Assembly: GCF_002209555.1 (NCBI RefSeq)
Contig: NZ_NJIF01000004.1
Span: 186,001 to 250,000 of the forward strand
DNA from: Achromobacter insolitus
GTDB taxonomy: Bacteria; Pseudomonadota; Gammaproteobacteria; Burkholderiales; Burkholderiaceae_B
DNA: 64,000 bases
Direction of reading: 5' to 3'
Made by a program: the position numbers and the translations under genes. The notes below the pieces were generated by a model that was not told the origin of the DNA, ran no database searches, and was given only the letters and a program-made list of their open reading frames with translations. Each line of letters opens with the position of its first letter. Position 1 is the first letter of the stretch. Positions 46,669 through 55,565 of the stretch are shown one piece after another.

Positions 46669-47673
46669 CTACAGCCAGCCCGACTTGCGGAAACGCCAAT
46701 ACAGGACCGAACAGACCGACGCGATGACGCCCAGCGTGACCGGGTAGCCCCAGGGCGACTTCAGCTCGGGCATGAATTCGAAGTTCATGCCGTAAATGCC
46801 CGCGATGGCCGTGGGCACCGCCAGGATGGCGGCCCAGGAGGCCAGCTTGCGGGTAGTGTCATTCTGCGCGGCCTGGCCTATCATCAGGCTGGCTTCAAAG
46901 GCGAAGGCCAGGGATTCGCGCAGCGAGTTGAAGAGTTCGTCCACGCGCAGCACGCGGTCGGCGACCTCGCCGAAGTACGGGCGAGCGTGCTCGTCCACCG
47001 CCGACATCTCGACGCGCGCCAGACGGCGGCAGATCTCCGCCAGCGGCGACACGACGGTGTGGATGCGCAGCAGGTCACGGCGCTGCCGGTACAGCCTGCG
47101 GATATCGGAGTCCTTGGCGCCGCGGATCAGCAGCTTCTGTTCGGCGCCTTCGACCACGGTTTCGATCTTGCCCGCCGCCGCGACATAACGGTCCACCAGC
47201 CAATCCAGCAATTCGGACGCGACGTAATCGCTGCCCCGCTTGAGCAGGTCGGGCGAAGCCTCCAGCCGTTCGCGCAAGGGGCTGTGGCCCGCGGTCGCGC
47301 CGCGCCGCACCGTGACCAGGAAACCGTCGCCGATAAGGAACTGGGTTTCGCCGAAGATGGGACGCTCGGCCTCGACCTCCACCGTAATGGCCACGATGAG
47401 GATCATGTTGCCGTAGTCGATGATCTTCGGCCGCCGGTGGGTTTCCAGCATCTCTTCCTGGTTCTTGTCGCAGGCGCCGAGTTCGCTGGCAACCTTGGCC
47501 AGCACTTCCGGGCGCGGATTGCGCAGGCCGATCCACAGCATGCCGTGGTCCTGGCTGACGTACTGGGCGACTTCGTCGATGGGGACCTCGCGGTCCCGCC
47601 GTCCGTTCACGTAGGCGATCGATGCGACGACTTCGGTCTTCGAGCCGTCGGCCGCATGTTCTTCAGTAGACAT
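46669..47673 (-). CDS. corA: CorA-family magnesium/cobalt transporter
   Basis: A 334-residue CorA protein: large cytoplasmic N-terminal domain, two C-terminal membrane helices and the selectivity motif YGMNFEFMPEL between them. The start at 47673 (MSTEEH) follows AAGGG; two codons earlier a GTG is in frame. It imports Mg2+ and other divalent ions. Confidence 0.93.
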   Translation of the reverse strand: MSTEEHAADGSKTEVVASIAYVNGRRDREVPIDEVAQYVSQDHGMLWIGLRNPRPEVLAKVASELGACDKNQEEMLETHRRPKIIDYGNMILIVAITVEVEAERPIFGETQFLIGDGFLVTVRRGATAGHSPLRERLEASPDLLKRGSDYVASELLDWLVDRYVAAAGKIETVVEGAEQKLLIRGAKDSDIRRLYRQRRDLLRIHTVVSPLAEICRRLARVEMSAVDEHARPYFGEVADRVLRVDELFNSLRESLAFAFEASLMIGQAAQNDTTRKLASWAAILAVPTAIAGIYGMNFEFMPELKSPWGYPVTLGVIASVCSVLYWRFRKSGWL

Positions 47674-47738
47674 ACACACCCTTGGTCAATGCGATCCCTG
47701 CCGGACAGCTTATATATATCGGCCGATGATAGCCCAGC

Positions 47739-49847
47739 CTACGAGAACAGGTTGCGCACCCGCTTGGCGACGTCCACGGCGGGCGCCTGCGGTTCCTTGG
47801 GCGCGGCGCGCCCGGCCGGCAAATCGGGCAGCTTGGGCAAGTGATCAAACAGTGGCAGCATGGCGTTCGTGATGTAGCGCGTGCGCGATCCATAAACGTG
47901 CCGGTCGCCCATGCCGGTCTGCTGGTGCACATAGAAGCGCTGCGGCACGATGAGCTGCAGGCGCTCTTTGGCCCGCGTCATCGCCACATAGAGCAGGCGG
48001 CGCTCTTCTTCGATTTCCTCGGCCGTGCCGGTACTCATGTCGGAAGGGATACAGCCGTCCACCACGTTCAGCACATAGACCGCCTTCCATTCCTGGCCCT
48101 TGGCGGAATGGATGGTGGACAGGATCATGTAGTCCTCGTCGCGATGCGGCGCGCCGGACTCGTCGCTGGTGGCATCGGGCGGATCGAGCGTCAGTTCGGT
48201 CAGGAAGCGTTCACGCGTGCCGTAGCCCGCGGCGATGCGCGCCAGCTGGTCCAGGTCAGCGCGCCGCACGCGCGCATCGTCGTACAGGCGTTCCAGCTGC
48301 GCCCCATACCAGCGCAGGGCCAGGTCCACGTCGGCCGGCCATTTCTGCGCGGGATCGCACAGCGCCGCGTAGGTGTCGGCAAAAGCGCCCCACTCCGCCT
48401 GGGCCGCGGAACCCGGTTTGAACTCGCGCAGCGCGCGCAGGGGCTCGGCGGACGCGGACATCGCGTCCATCAGCTTGCCCGCCGTGGCCGGGCCGATGCC
48501 GGGCAGCAGCTGAGCCACACGAAATCCCGCCATGCGGCCGCGCGGGTTTTCCGCCCAGCGCAATATCGACAGCAGGTCCTTCACGTGCGCGGCCTCCAGG
48601 AAGCGCAAGCCGCCGAATTTCACGAAGGGAATATTGCGGCGAGTCAGTTCCAGTTCCAGCGCGGCGCTGTGGCTGGCGGTGCGGAACAGCGCCGCCTGCG
48701 ACTTGAGCGTGGCGCCGCCCTCGCGCTGCGCCAGCACCTGGTCGGCCACCCAGCGGGCCTGGCCGGCTTCGTCGCTGACCGTCACCAGTTCGGGCAGCTG
48801 GGACGATTGCCGGTCGGTCCACAGGTCCTTGGCGTAGCGTTCCGTGGCCAGGCCTATCACGGCGTTGGACGCGTTCAGGATGGGCTGCGTGGAGCGGTAA
48901 TTGCGGTCCAGCGTAATCACGCGGGCGGGCGAGGGAAATTGTCCCGGGAAGTCCAGGATGTTGCGCACCGTGGCCGCGCGGAACGAATAGATGGACTGGG
49001 CGTCGTCGCCCACTACCGTCAGGCCGCGGCCGTCCGGCTTCATGGCCAGCAGGATCGCGGACTGCAGGCGATTGGTGTCCTGGTATTCGTCCACCAGCAC
49101 GTGGTCGAAACGCGCGCCCACGTCGGCCGCGATGCCTGGCTCTCCCATCATCTCGGCCCAATAAAGCAGCAGGTCGTCGTAGTCCAGCACCTGCTGGTCC
49201 TGTTTGGCCGCGACGTAGGCGCGGAACAGGTTCTTGAGTTCGTCCTCCCATTGGGCGCACCAGGGAAAGGACGTCTTCAGGACGTCGGCCACCGGGGTCT
49301 GGCTGTTGACCACGCGCGAATAGATGGCCAGGCAAGTGCCTTTGAGGGGAAAGCGGGACTTGGTGGACGACAGGCCCAGCTCGTGGCGCACCATCCCCAT
49401 CAGGTCTTCGGCGTCGCCCCGGTCATGGATGGTGAAGGCCTCGGACAGGCCGATGCGTTGCGCGCAGTCGCGCAACAGCCGCGCGCCGATGGCGTGGAAG
49501 GTGCCCGCCCATGGCAGCGAGGGGGCCTGTTGCGTCGCGCGCAGATTCATCACCCGCTGCAGCACCGAGCCCACGCGCCGCTCCATTTCCAGCGCGGCGC
49601 GGCGCGAGAAGGTCAAGAGCAGCATGCGCTGCGGATCCGCGCCGTTCAGGATCAGGTGCGCGACCCGGTGGGCCAGCGTATTGGTCTTGCCCGAACCCGC
49701 CCCCGCAATTACCAGCAAGGGGCCGTCGTCTCCAGGCGCGCCCGCCACACCGAACTCGGCGGCTTCGCGTTGGGCGGGGTTGAGATCGGCCAGGGGATCG
49801 GGGCGGTCGGCGGCGGACGGGGATGGCGGATTGGTTTGGTCGGACAT
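47739..49847 (-). CDS. UvrD/Rep-like SF1A DNA helicase
   Basis: A 702-residue helicase. It shows Walker A GAGSGKTN at residues 49-56, motif II VDEYQDTN, motif III GDDAQSIYSFR and the C-terminal motifs STIHSAKGQEWKAVYVLNVVDG (V) and LLYVAMTRAKERL (VI). It unwinds DNA 3'-5' in repair or replication restart. An upstream ATG at 49862 with AGAGG is a serious alternative start, adding MRPRF. A perfect LexA box lies 69-84 bases upstream of the ATG used, so SOS induction is likely. Confidence 0.92.
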   Translation of the reverse strand: MSDQTNPPSPSAADRPDPLADLNPAQREAAEFGVAGAPGDDGPLLVIAGAGSGKTNTLAHRVAHLILNGADPQRMLLLTFSRRAALEMERRVGSVLQRVMNLRATQQAPSLPWAGTFHAIGARLLRDCAQRIGLSEAFTIHDRGDAEDLMGMVRHELGLSSTKSRFPLKGTCLAIYSRVVNSQTPVADVLKTSFPWCAQWEDELKNLFRAYVAAKQDQQVLDYDDLLLYWAEMMGEPGIAADVGARFDHVLVDEYQDTNRLQSAILLAMKPDGRGLTVVGDDAQSIYSFRAATVRNILDFPGQFPSPARVITLDRNYRSTQPILNASNAVIGLATERYAKDLWTDRQSSQLPELVTVSDEAGQARWVADQVLAQREGGATLKSQAALFRTASHSAALELELTRRNIPFVKFGGLRFLEAAHVKDLLSILRWAENPRGRMAGFRVAQLLPGIGPATAGKLMDAMSASAEPLRALREFKPGSAAQAEWGAFADTYAALCDPAQKWPADVDLALRWYGAQLERLYDDARVRRADLDQLARIAAGYGTRERFLTELTLDPPDATSDESGAPHRDEDYMILSTIHSAKGQEWKAVYVLNVVDGCIPSDMSTGTAEEIEEERRLLYVAMTRAKERLQLIVPQRFYVHQQTGMGDRHVYGSRTRYITNAMLPLFDHLPKLPDLPAGRAAPKEPQAPAVDVAKRVRNLFS

Positions 49848-49915
49848 GAAGCGGGGCCGCATTGCCGCGGCCTCTGGAAATTGGAGGGTGAGCGTTGCCC
49901 GGCCCTCGATCGGCA

Positions 49916-49931
49916 CTGTATATTTATACAG
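49916..49931. promoter_or_regulatory. LexA (SOS) box between the helicase and DUF72 genes
   Basis: CTGTATATTTATACAG fits the proteobacterial LexA consensus CTGT-N8-ACAG exactly, with an AT-rich centre. It lies between two divergent genes, 35 bases before the DUF72 ATG, and can control both. Confidence 0.85.
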
Positions 49932-49965
49932 AAATTTTTCAATTCCGTCTGATTTGCCCTCGGCC

Positions 49966-50862
49966 ATGCGCCTACTGACCGGCACCGCCTCCTGGACCGA
50001 TCCCACCCTCCTGGCCTGCGGCCGCTTCTATCCCCCGGATGTCCGCAGCGCCGAGGCCAGGCTGCGCTTTTATGCATCGCGCTTTCCCATGGCCGAGGTG
50101 GATTCCAGCTACTACGCCATGCCCACGGCGGAAAATGCCTACCTTTGGTCGCTGCGCACGCCGGACGATTTCATCTTCAATATCAAGGCCTTCCGGCTGT
50201 TCACCGGCCATCAGACGCCGCTTTCCGCCCTGCCCGCGGACATCCGGCGCGAACTGCCTGGCTGGCCCGAACCCGTCATCTACCACGACCGGATGCCGGC
50301 GGACCTGCGCGACGAACTCTGGCGCCGCTACCAGCTTGCGCTGGAGCCGCTGCGCATGTCGGACAAGCTGGGCGCGGTGCATTTCCAGTTTCCGCCCTGG
50401 ATCCGGCGCGACGCGCGCGGCCGGACCCGGGTCGCCGATTGCGCGCGGCGCATGGAGGAACACCTGGTGTCGGTGGAGTTCCGCCACCGCAGCTGGTTCG
50501 AGTCGCCCGCCGCCACCGCGGATACCCTGGCCTTGGAACGCGACCTGGGGCTGGCGCATACGGTGGTCGACAGCCCGCAGGGGTTTGACAATTCAGTGCC
50601 CGCCATATGGGAATGCACCCACCCGGAACTGACGCTGCTGCGCCTGCACGGACGCAACGCCGCCACCTGGAACGTATCCGGCGCCGCATCCTCGGGACGC
50701 TTCCAATACGAATACTCCGAACAGGAACTGGCCGAACTCGCCGAGCGCTTCGCTCGCCTGGCGGCCCAAAGCGCCCAGGCCCACGCGGTGTTCAACACCA
50801 ACTTCGAAGACCAGGGCATGCGCAACGCCGCGGCCTTCGCGGCCGCGCTAGCGCCCGCCTGA
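49966..50862 (+). CDS. DUF72 family protein
   Basis: A 298-residue TIM-barrel protein of the DUF72 (YecE) family beginning MRLLTGTASWTDPTLL, with EVDSSYYAMPTAENAYLWSLRTPDDF and FVFN-like NIKAFRLFTGHQ. Function unknown. The start is set by the family N-terminus; the open frame upstream is the shadow of the helicase gene. Its promoter lies under or beside the LexA box. Confidence 0.9.
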   Translation: MRLLTGTASWTDPTLLACGRFYPPDVRSAEARLRFYASRFPMAEVDSSYYAMPTAENAYLWSLRTPDDFIFNIKAFRLFTGHQTPLSALPADIRRELPGWPEPVIYHDRMPADLRDELWRRYQLALEPLRMSDKLGAVHFQFPPWIRRDARGRTRVADCARRMEEHLVSVEFRHRSWFESPAATADTLALERDLGLAHTVVDSPQGFDNSVPAIWECTHPELTLLRLHGRNAATWNVSGAASSGRFQYEYSEQELAELAERFARLAAQSAQAHAVFNTNFEDQGMRNAAAFAAALAPA

Positions 50863-52368
50863 AGCGGCGAGGGGCTGCGCCGCGGCAGGTGCGCGCGCCA
50901 CTTCGGCCAGGCTTTCCAGCAGCACCTCGAACTTGCGCGCGATATCGTGCTCGGGCACGCAGGCGTAGCCCAGCAGCAGGCCCGGCCGCCGGCCTTCGTC
51001 ATTGACGTAATAGCGCGACAGCGCGCGCGTCAGCACGCCCTTGCCGCGCGCCACGTCCACCACGCGCAGGTCATCCATGTCCGGGGGCAGCGTCAGCACC
51101 AGGTGCAGCCCCGCCATGCTGGCGTCGCGATGCAGCCAATCGGGTCCCAGCCGCCGTTCGATCAGGTTGACGAGCATGGCGCGGCGGCGCCCGTACAGCA
51201 TGCGCATGCGGCGGATGTGGGCCGCGTAATGGCCCTCCGAGATGAACGTGGCCAGGGCGGCGTGCGTCATCAGATGGCCTTCGCGGTAGAGCTCCGCGTG
51301 CGCCGCCTGGAACGCGGCGGTGAGGGTCTTGGGCAGCACCAGGTACCCCACGCGCAGGCCCGGGTACAGGGTCTTGCTGAACGTGCCCATGTAGATCACG
51401 GGAGCATCCGGTTCCAGCCCCAGGAGCGACGCGATGGGCCGGCCCGAGAAGCGGAATTCGCTGTCGTAGTCGTCTTCGATGATCCAGCTGCCGCTCTGCC
51501 GCGCCACCGCCAGCAGTTGGCGCCGGCGCGTCAGCGACATGACCGGGCCCAGCGGATACTGATGCGATGGCGTGACGAAGATAAAGCGCGGCGGCGTGCC
51601 CACCGTGTCTGGCAGGCGCATGCCCTCTTCGTCCACTGGCAGGTGCACCGTGCGCAGGCCGTTGGCCTGCAGAATGGTGCGCGCGCCCCAGTAGCCGGGG
51701 TCCTCGACCCAGGCGGTCTCGCCAGCCTCGCCCAGGATGCGGGTGGTCAGGTCGATGGCCTGGTGCGAGCCTTCGGTAATGATGATCTGCTCGGGATCGC
51801 AATCGATCGAACGGGTCAACGCCAGATGTTGCGCCAGCGCCTCGCGCAAAGCCGGCAGTCCGCCGCCATAGGCGTAGGTCAGCAGGTCGGGCGAGGGATT
51901 GCGCCACAGGCTGCTGACGATGCGGCCAAACTTTTTATGCGGAAACTCCGTCAGGTCGGGCACGCCGGGCATGAACGCCCCCCACTGGTAGGGCGAGGCC
52001 GACACGCCATCCACAATGGCCGCGCCGCGCGGCGACAGCGCCGCACGCGCTTGCGCCGGCGGCGGCAGGTGCTTGCGCCGGCCGCTGGCCAGGTAGGAAT
52101 CCGGGACCGAGGCGTTGACGAAGGTACCGTTGCCCTGGCGGCTGCGGGTATAGCCTTCCGCCAGCAGCTGGCTGTAGACGTGGACCACGGTGTTGCGGGC
52201 GATGCCGAGCTCGGCCGCGAGATCGCGCGTGGCCGGCAGCCGCGAGTCCGCCGCGATGGCGCCGTCCAGGATGGCCTCCCGGATGCCGCGGTACAGCCGC
52301 TTGTTCATCGGCTCGCTGGAGCCGTCCGCCAGCCGCAGCTGCAGCAAGTCACCGACAATGGACCGCAA
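50848..52368 (-). CDS. gabR: MocR/GabR-type transcriptional regulator (wHTH-aminotransferase fusion)
   Basis: A 506-residue fusion. Residues about 18-85 are a GntR-type winged helix (LPATRDLAAELGIARNTVVHVYSQLLAEGY); residues about 120-490 are a fold-type I aminotransferase domain with the PLP lysine Lys332 in GTFSKTLYPGLRVGYLV. It is divergent from gabT, so it probably senses GABA or PLP-GABA and activates gabTD, as GabR does in Bacillus. The start is a TTG at 52368 without a good ribosome site; the next candidates would cut into the HTH. Its 3' end overlaps the DUF72 3' end by 15 bases. Confidence 0.85.
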   Translation of the reverse strand: MRSIVGDLLQLRLADGSSEPMNKRLYRGIREAILDGAIAADSRLPATRDLAAELGIARNTVVHVYSQLLAEGYTRSRQGNGTFVNASVPDSYLASGRRKHLPPPAQARAALSPRGAAIVDGVSASPYQWGAFMPGVPDLTEFPHKKFGRIVSSLWRNPSPDLLTYAYGGGLPALREALAQHLALTRSIDCDPEQIIITEGSHQAIDLTTRILGEAGETAWVEDPGYWGARTILQANGLRTVHLPVDEEGMRLPDTVGTPPRFIFVTPSHQYPLGPVMSLTRRRQLLAVARQSGSWIIEDDYDSEFRFSGRPIASLLGLEPDAPVIYMGTFSKTLYPGLRVGYLVLPKTLTAAFQAAHAELYREGHLMTHAALATFISEGHYAAHIRRMRMLYGRRRAMLVNLIERRLGPDWLHRDASMAGLHLVLTLPPDMDDLRVVDVARGKGVLTRALSRYYVNDEGRRPGLLLGYACVPEHDIARKFEVLLESLAEVARAPAAAQPLAASGGR

Positions 52369-52369
52369 T

Positions 52370-52402
52370 TGGTTCTACCCGATTTATAAAAGTGGTTCCC
52401 AC
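52370..52402. promoter_or_regulatory. TGGTTC repeats in the gabR-gabT intergenic region
   Basis: TGGTTC occurs at 52370 and 52393, 23 bases apart. The second copy is part of the small palindrome GTGGTTCCCAC (52392-52402). MocR regulators bind direct repeats spaced by about two helical turns, so this is a candidate GabR site. TTAAAT near 52421 could be the gabT -10. Confidence 0.4.
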
Positions 52403-52465
52403 AAATGGGGCCATCGTAGCATTAAATAAGGTTTTTGCCGCCGGGCCGCCCCAAGGTAAAAAGCG

Positions 52466-52508
52466 CCCCCAGGGGCAGCTAGCCAAAGGCGCGCCGTGGG
52501 GGTTTTTT
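52466..52508 (+). terminator. Terminator-like hairpin in the gabT leader
   Basis: CCCCCA (52466-52471) can pair with TGGGGG (52497-52502), followed directly by six T. The same C-run can pair with GGGGC at 52472-52476 instead, giving a mutually exclusive alternative. It lies 28 bases before the gabT ATG, so it may act as an attenuator. Confidence 0.45.
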
Positions 52509-52536
52509 CCCGCCCATCATGCTCTCCGAGGCTGAG

Positions 52537-53802
52537 ATGAAGAATCAGGACCTGAATACCCGCCGTTCCCTGGCCACGCCCCGTGGCGTCGGCGTCATGT
52601 GCGACTTCTACGCGGTGCGCGCCGAAAACGCCACCCTGTGGGATGCCAATGGCAAGGAATACATCGATTTCGCAGGCGGCATCGCCGTCCTGAACACGGG
52701 CCACCTGCACCCGAAGGTCAAAGCCGCGGTTGCCGCGCAACTGGACAACTTCACGCACACGGCCTACCAGATCGTCCCGTACGAAGGCTATGTCTCGCTG
52801 GCCGAGCGCATCAACCGCCTGGCCCCCATCGACGGCCTGAAGAAGAGCGCCTTCTTCACCACTGGCGTGGAAGCCGTCGAAAACGCCATCAAGATCGCGC
52901 GTTCGGCCACCGGCCGCTCGGGCGTCATCGCCTTCTCGGGCTCGTTCCATGGCCGCACCATGCTGGGCATGGCCCTGACCGGCAAGGTCGCGCCGTACAA
53001 GCTGTCCTTCGGTCCGATGCCGGGCGACATCTATCACGTGCCGTTCCCCAACGCCACTCAATCCATCACCGTGGCGGACTCGCTCAAGGCGCTGGACCTG
53101 CTGTTCAAGTGCGACATCGATCCGAAGCGCGTCGCGGCCATCATCATCGAGCCCGTGCAAGGCGAAGGCGGCTTCAACATCACCCCGCCCGAACTGATGA
53201 CCGCGCTGCGCAAGGTCTGCGACGAGCACGGCATCCTGCTGATCGCCGACGAAGTCCAGACCGGCTTCGGCCGCACCGGAAAGCTGTTCGCCATGGAACA
53301 CCACTCGGTCCAGGCCGACCTGATCACCATGGCCAAGAGCCTGGGCGGCGGCTTCCCGATCTCGGGTGTGGTCGGCCGCGCCGAGATCATGGACGGCCCG
53401 GCCGCGGGCGGCCTGGGCGGCACCTACGCCGGTAACCCGCTGGCGGTAGCGGCGGCGCATGCCGTGCTGGACGTGATCGCCGAGGAAAAGCTGTGCGAAC
53501 GCGCCGTGGTCCTGGGCGACAAGCTGCGCGCGCACCTGGAAGGCCTGCGCGCCAAGGTTCCGGGCATCGCCGACGTGCGCGGCCTGGGCTCCATGGTCGC
53601 GCTGGAGCTGAACGACGCAGCCACCGGCAAGCCGGATGCGGAAGCGGTCAAGCGCGTGCAAGCCCGCGCCATCGAAAAGGGCCTGATTTTGCTAAGCTGC
53701 GGTGTGTACGGCAACGTCCTGCGCTTCCTGTACCCCTTGACCATCCCCGACGCCCAGTTCGATCGCGCGCTGGCCATCCTGTCCGAGGCGCTCGCCGCCT
53801 GA
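52537..53802 (+). CDS. gabT: 4-aminobutyrate aminotransferase GabT
   Basis: A 421-residue class III aminotransferase that converts GABA and 2-oxoglutarate into succinate semialdehyde and glutamate. The PLP lysine is Lys267 in MAKSLGGGFP; LIADEVQTGFGRTG and HGRTMLGMALTG are family motifs. The start at 52537 (MKNQDLNTRRSLATPRGVG) aligns with E. coli GabT and has GAGG upstream; the ATG at 52519 does not. Confidence 0.96.
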   Translation: MKNQDLNTRRSLATPRGVGVMCDFYAVRAENATLWDANGKEYIDFAGGIAVLNTGHLHPKVKAAVAAQLDNFTHTAYQIVPYEGYVSLAERINRLAPIDGLKKSAFFTTGVEAVENAIKIARSATGRSGVIAFSGSFHGRTMLGMALTGKVAPYKLSFGPMPGDIYHVPFPNATQSITVADSLKALDLLFKCDIDPKRVAAIIIEPVQGEGGFNITPPELMTALRKVCDEHGILLIADEVQTGFGRTGKLFAMEHHSVQADLITMAKSLGGGFPISGVVGRAEIMDGPAAGGLGGTYAGNPLAVAAAHAVLDVIAEEKLCERAVVLGDKLRAHLEGLRAKVPGIADVRGLGSMVALELNDAATGKPDAEAVKRVQARAIEKGLILLSCGVYGNVLRFLYPLTIPDAQFDRALAILSEALAA

Positions 53803-53850
53803 CGAACAGGGCCTGAACAACCGGTTCTTCGGCAGGCAGGCACAAGTTTT

Positions 53851-53905
53851 GCGGGCGTAGCGGGTTTCCGGCTTGATCATCAAGCCGCCTACCCGCCACG
53901 CCCGC
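53851..53905. repeat. 55-bp imperfect inverted repeat between gabT and gabD
   Basis: Two 27-base arms (53851-53877 and 53879-53905) around a single central base pair at 23 of 27 positions; the centre is CTTGATCATCAAG. No T-run follows. It may be a REP-like element or a hairpin that sets the gabT:gabD ratio. Confidence 0.7.
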
Positions 53906-53951
53906 AAGCCGTTTCCTGGCCGGCCGCAATCCATTCAAGGAGACTCCAACA

Positions 53952-55421
53952 ATGACAGCACTGACCCAACCCCTGGCACGCCCCGATCTGCTGCGCGACG
54001 CCTGCTACATCGACGGCAAGTGGGTAGGCGCCGGCAGCGGCGCGTCCATTCCCGTGACCAACCCCTCCACCGGCAAGACCATCCTGTCGGTGCCGAAGCT
54101 GGGCCGCAAGGAAACCGAACAGGCCATCGCCAGCGCCGAGGCCGCCCTGCCCGCCTGGAGCGCCAAGACCGGCAAGGAACGCGCCGCGATCCTGCTGAAG
54201 TGGTCGCAGCTCATGATGCAGAACCAGAAGGATCTGGCCGCCATCATGACGTCCGAACAGGGCAAGCCCGTGACCGAGGCCGCTGGCGAAATCGCGTACG
54301 CCGCCTCGTTCCTGGAGTGGTTCGCCGAGGAAGCCAAGCGCATCGACGGCGACATCCTGCAAAGCCCCAAGGCGGGTCAACGGCTGATGGCGCTCAAGCA
54401 ACCCATCGGCGTGACCGCCGCGATCACGCCGTGGAACTTTCCGGCTGCGATGATCACGCGCAAGGTCGGTCCCGCCCTGGCGGCCGGCTGCACCATGGTG
54501 GTCAAGCCCGCTCAGCAGACCCCGCTGACGGCGCTGGCGCTGGCCGTGCTGGCCGAGGAAGCCGGCGTGCCCGCAGGCGTTTTCCACGTCATCACCGGCA
54601 GCTCGCGCGATATCGGCGCGGCCCTGTGCGAAAGCGACGTGGTGCGCAAGCTGAGCTTCACCGGCTCCACCGAAGTCGGTCGCACGCTGATGGAGCAATG
54701 CGCGCCCACCATCAAGAAGCTGTCGCTGGAATTGGGCGGCAACGCGCCCTTCATCGTGTTCGACGACGCCGACCTGGACCGCGCCGTCGACGGCATCCTG
54801 GCATCCAAGTACCGCAATGCCGGCCAGACCTGCGTCTGCGCCAACCGCATCTACGTGCAGGCCGGCGTCTATGAAGAGATTGCCAAGCGCCTGGTTGCCA
54901 AGGTCGAAGCCATGAAGGTCGGCGACGGCTTTGCCGACGGCGTGACCCAGGGTCCGCTGATCGACAGCAGCGCGGTGGAAAAGGTGCAGGAACACATCGC
55001 CGACGCGACCTCGCACGGCGCCCGTGTCATCGCCGGCGGCAAGCCCCATGCGCTGGGCGGCACGTTCTTCGAGCCGACGGTGGTGCGCGACGTGACGCAG
55101 TCCATGCGTTTCGCGACCGAGGAAACCTTCGGCCCGGTGGCTCCGCTGTTCCGCTTCGAAACCGAAGAAGAAGTCATCGGCATGGCCAACGACACCATCT
55201 TCGGCCTGGCCGCCTACTTCTTCACTCGCGACTACGCCCGCATCTGGCGCGTGTCCGAAGCGCTGGAGTACGGCATTGTCGGCATCAACACCGGCATCAT
55301 CTCCAACGAAGTCGGTCCGTTTGGCGGCGTCAAGCAATCCGGCCTGGGACGCGAAGGCTCTAAGTACGGCATCGAAGACTACCTGGAAATCAAGTACCTC
55401 TGCGTGGACCTGGGCGCCTGA
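53952..55421 (+). CDS. gabD: NAD(P)-dependent succinate-semialdehyde dehydrogenase GabD
   Basis: A 489-residue aldehyde dehydrogenase oxidising succinate semialdehyde to succinate. The catalytic Cys294 lies in NAGQTCVCANR and Glu260 in LELGGNAPF; KPAQQTPLTALAL and FTGSTEVGR are the cofactor-binding region. AAGGAG precedes the ATG. Together with gabT it completes the GABA shunt into the TCA cycle. Confidence 0.96.
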   Translation: MTALTQPLARPDLLRDACYIDGKWVGAGSGASIPVTNPSTGKTILSVPKLGRKETEQAIASAEAALPAWSAKTGKERAAILLKWSQLMMQNQKDLAAIMTSEQGKPVTEAAGEIAYAASFLEWFAEEAKRIDGDILQSPKAGQRLMALKQPIGVTAAITPWNFPAAMITRKVGPALAAGCTMVVKPAQQTPLTALALAVLAEEAGVPAGVFHVITGSSRDIGAALCESDVVRKLSFTGSTEVGRTLMEQCAPTIKKLSLELGGNAPFIVFDDADLDRAVDGILASKYRNAGQTCVCANRIYVQAGVYEEIAKRLVAKVEAMKVGDGFADGVTQGPLIDSSAVEKVQEHIADATSHGARVIAGGKPHALGGTFFEPTVVRDVTQSMRFATEETFGPVAPLFRFETEEEVIGMANDTIFGLAAYFFTRDYARIWRVSEALEYGIVGINTGIISNEVGPFGGVKQSGLGREGSKYGIEDYLEIKYLCVDLGA

Positions 55422-55440
55422 TCGCGCCAGATCGACGACA

Positions 55441-55465
55441 CCCCGCTGGCCGGCCGCCAGCGGGG
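55441..55465 (+). terminator. Hairpin after gabD
   Basis: CCCCGCTGGC, loop CGGCC, GCCAGCGGGG: a perfect 10-bp GC stem 20 bases after the gabD stop, without a T-run. Confidence 0.55.
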
Positions 55466-55565
55466 CCAGGCTGCGGCCTACGCGGGTACCCCGGGCCGGC
55501 GATGTTGCATCCCGGCCCGCGCCAGGCATGGTAGATTTGCGCGTTCCCCGAACGAACGAGTCCGT

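Noticed and set aside
47841-49952. 703-codon plus-strand frame opposite the helicase gene
   Set aside because: Antisense shadow; the minus-strand product has all SF1 helicase motifs.
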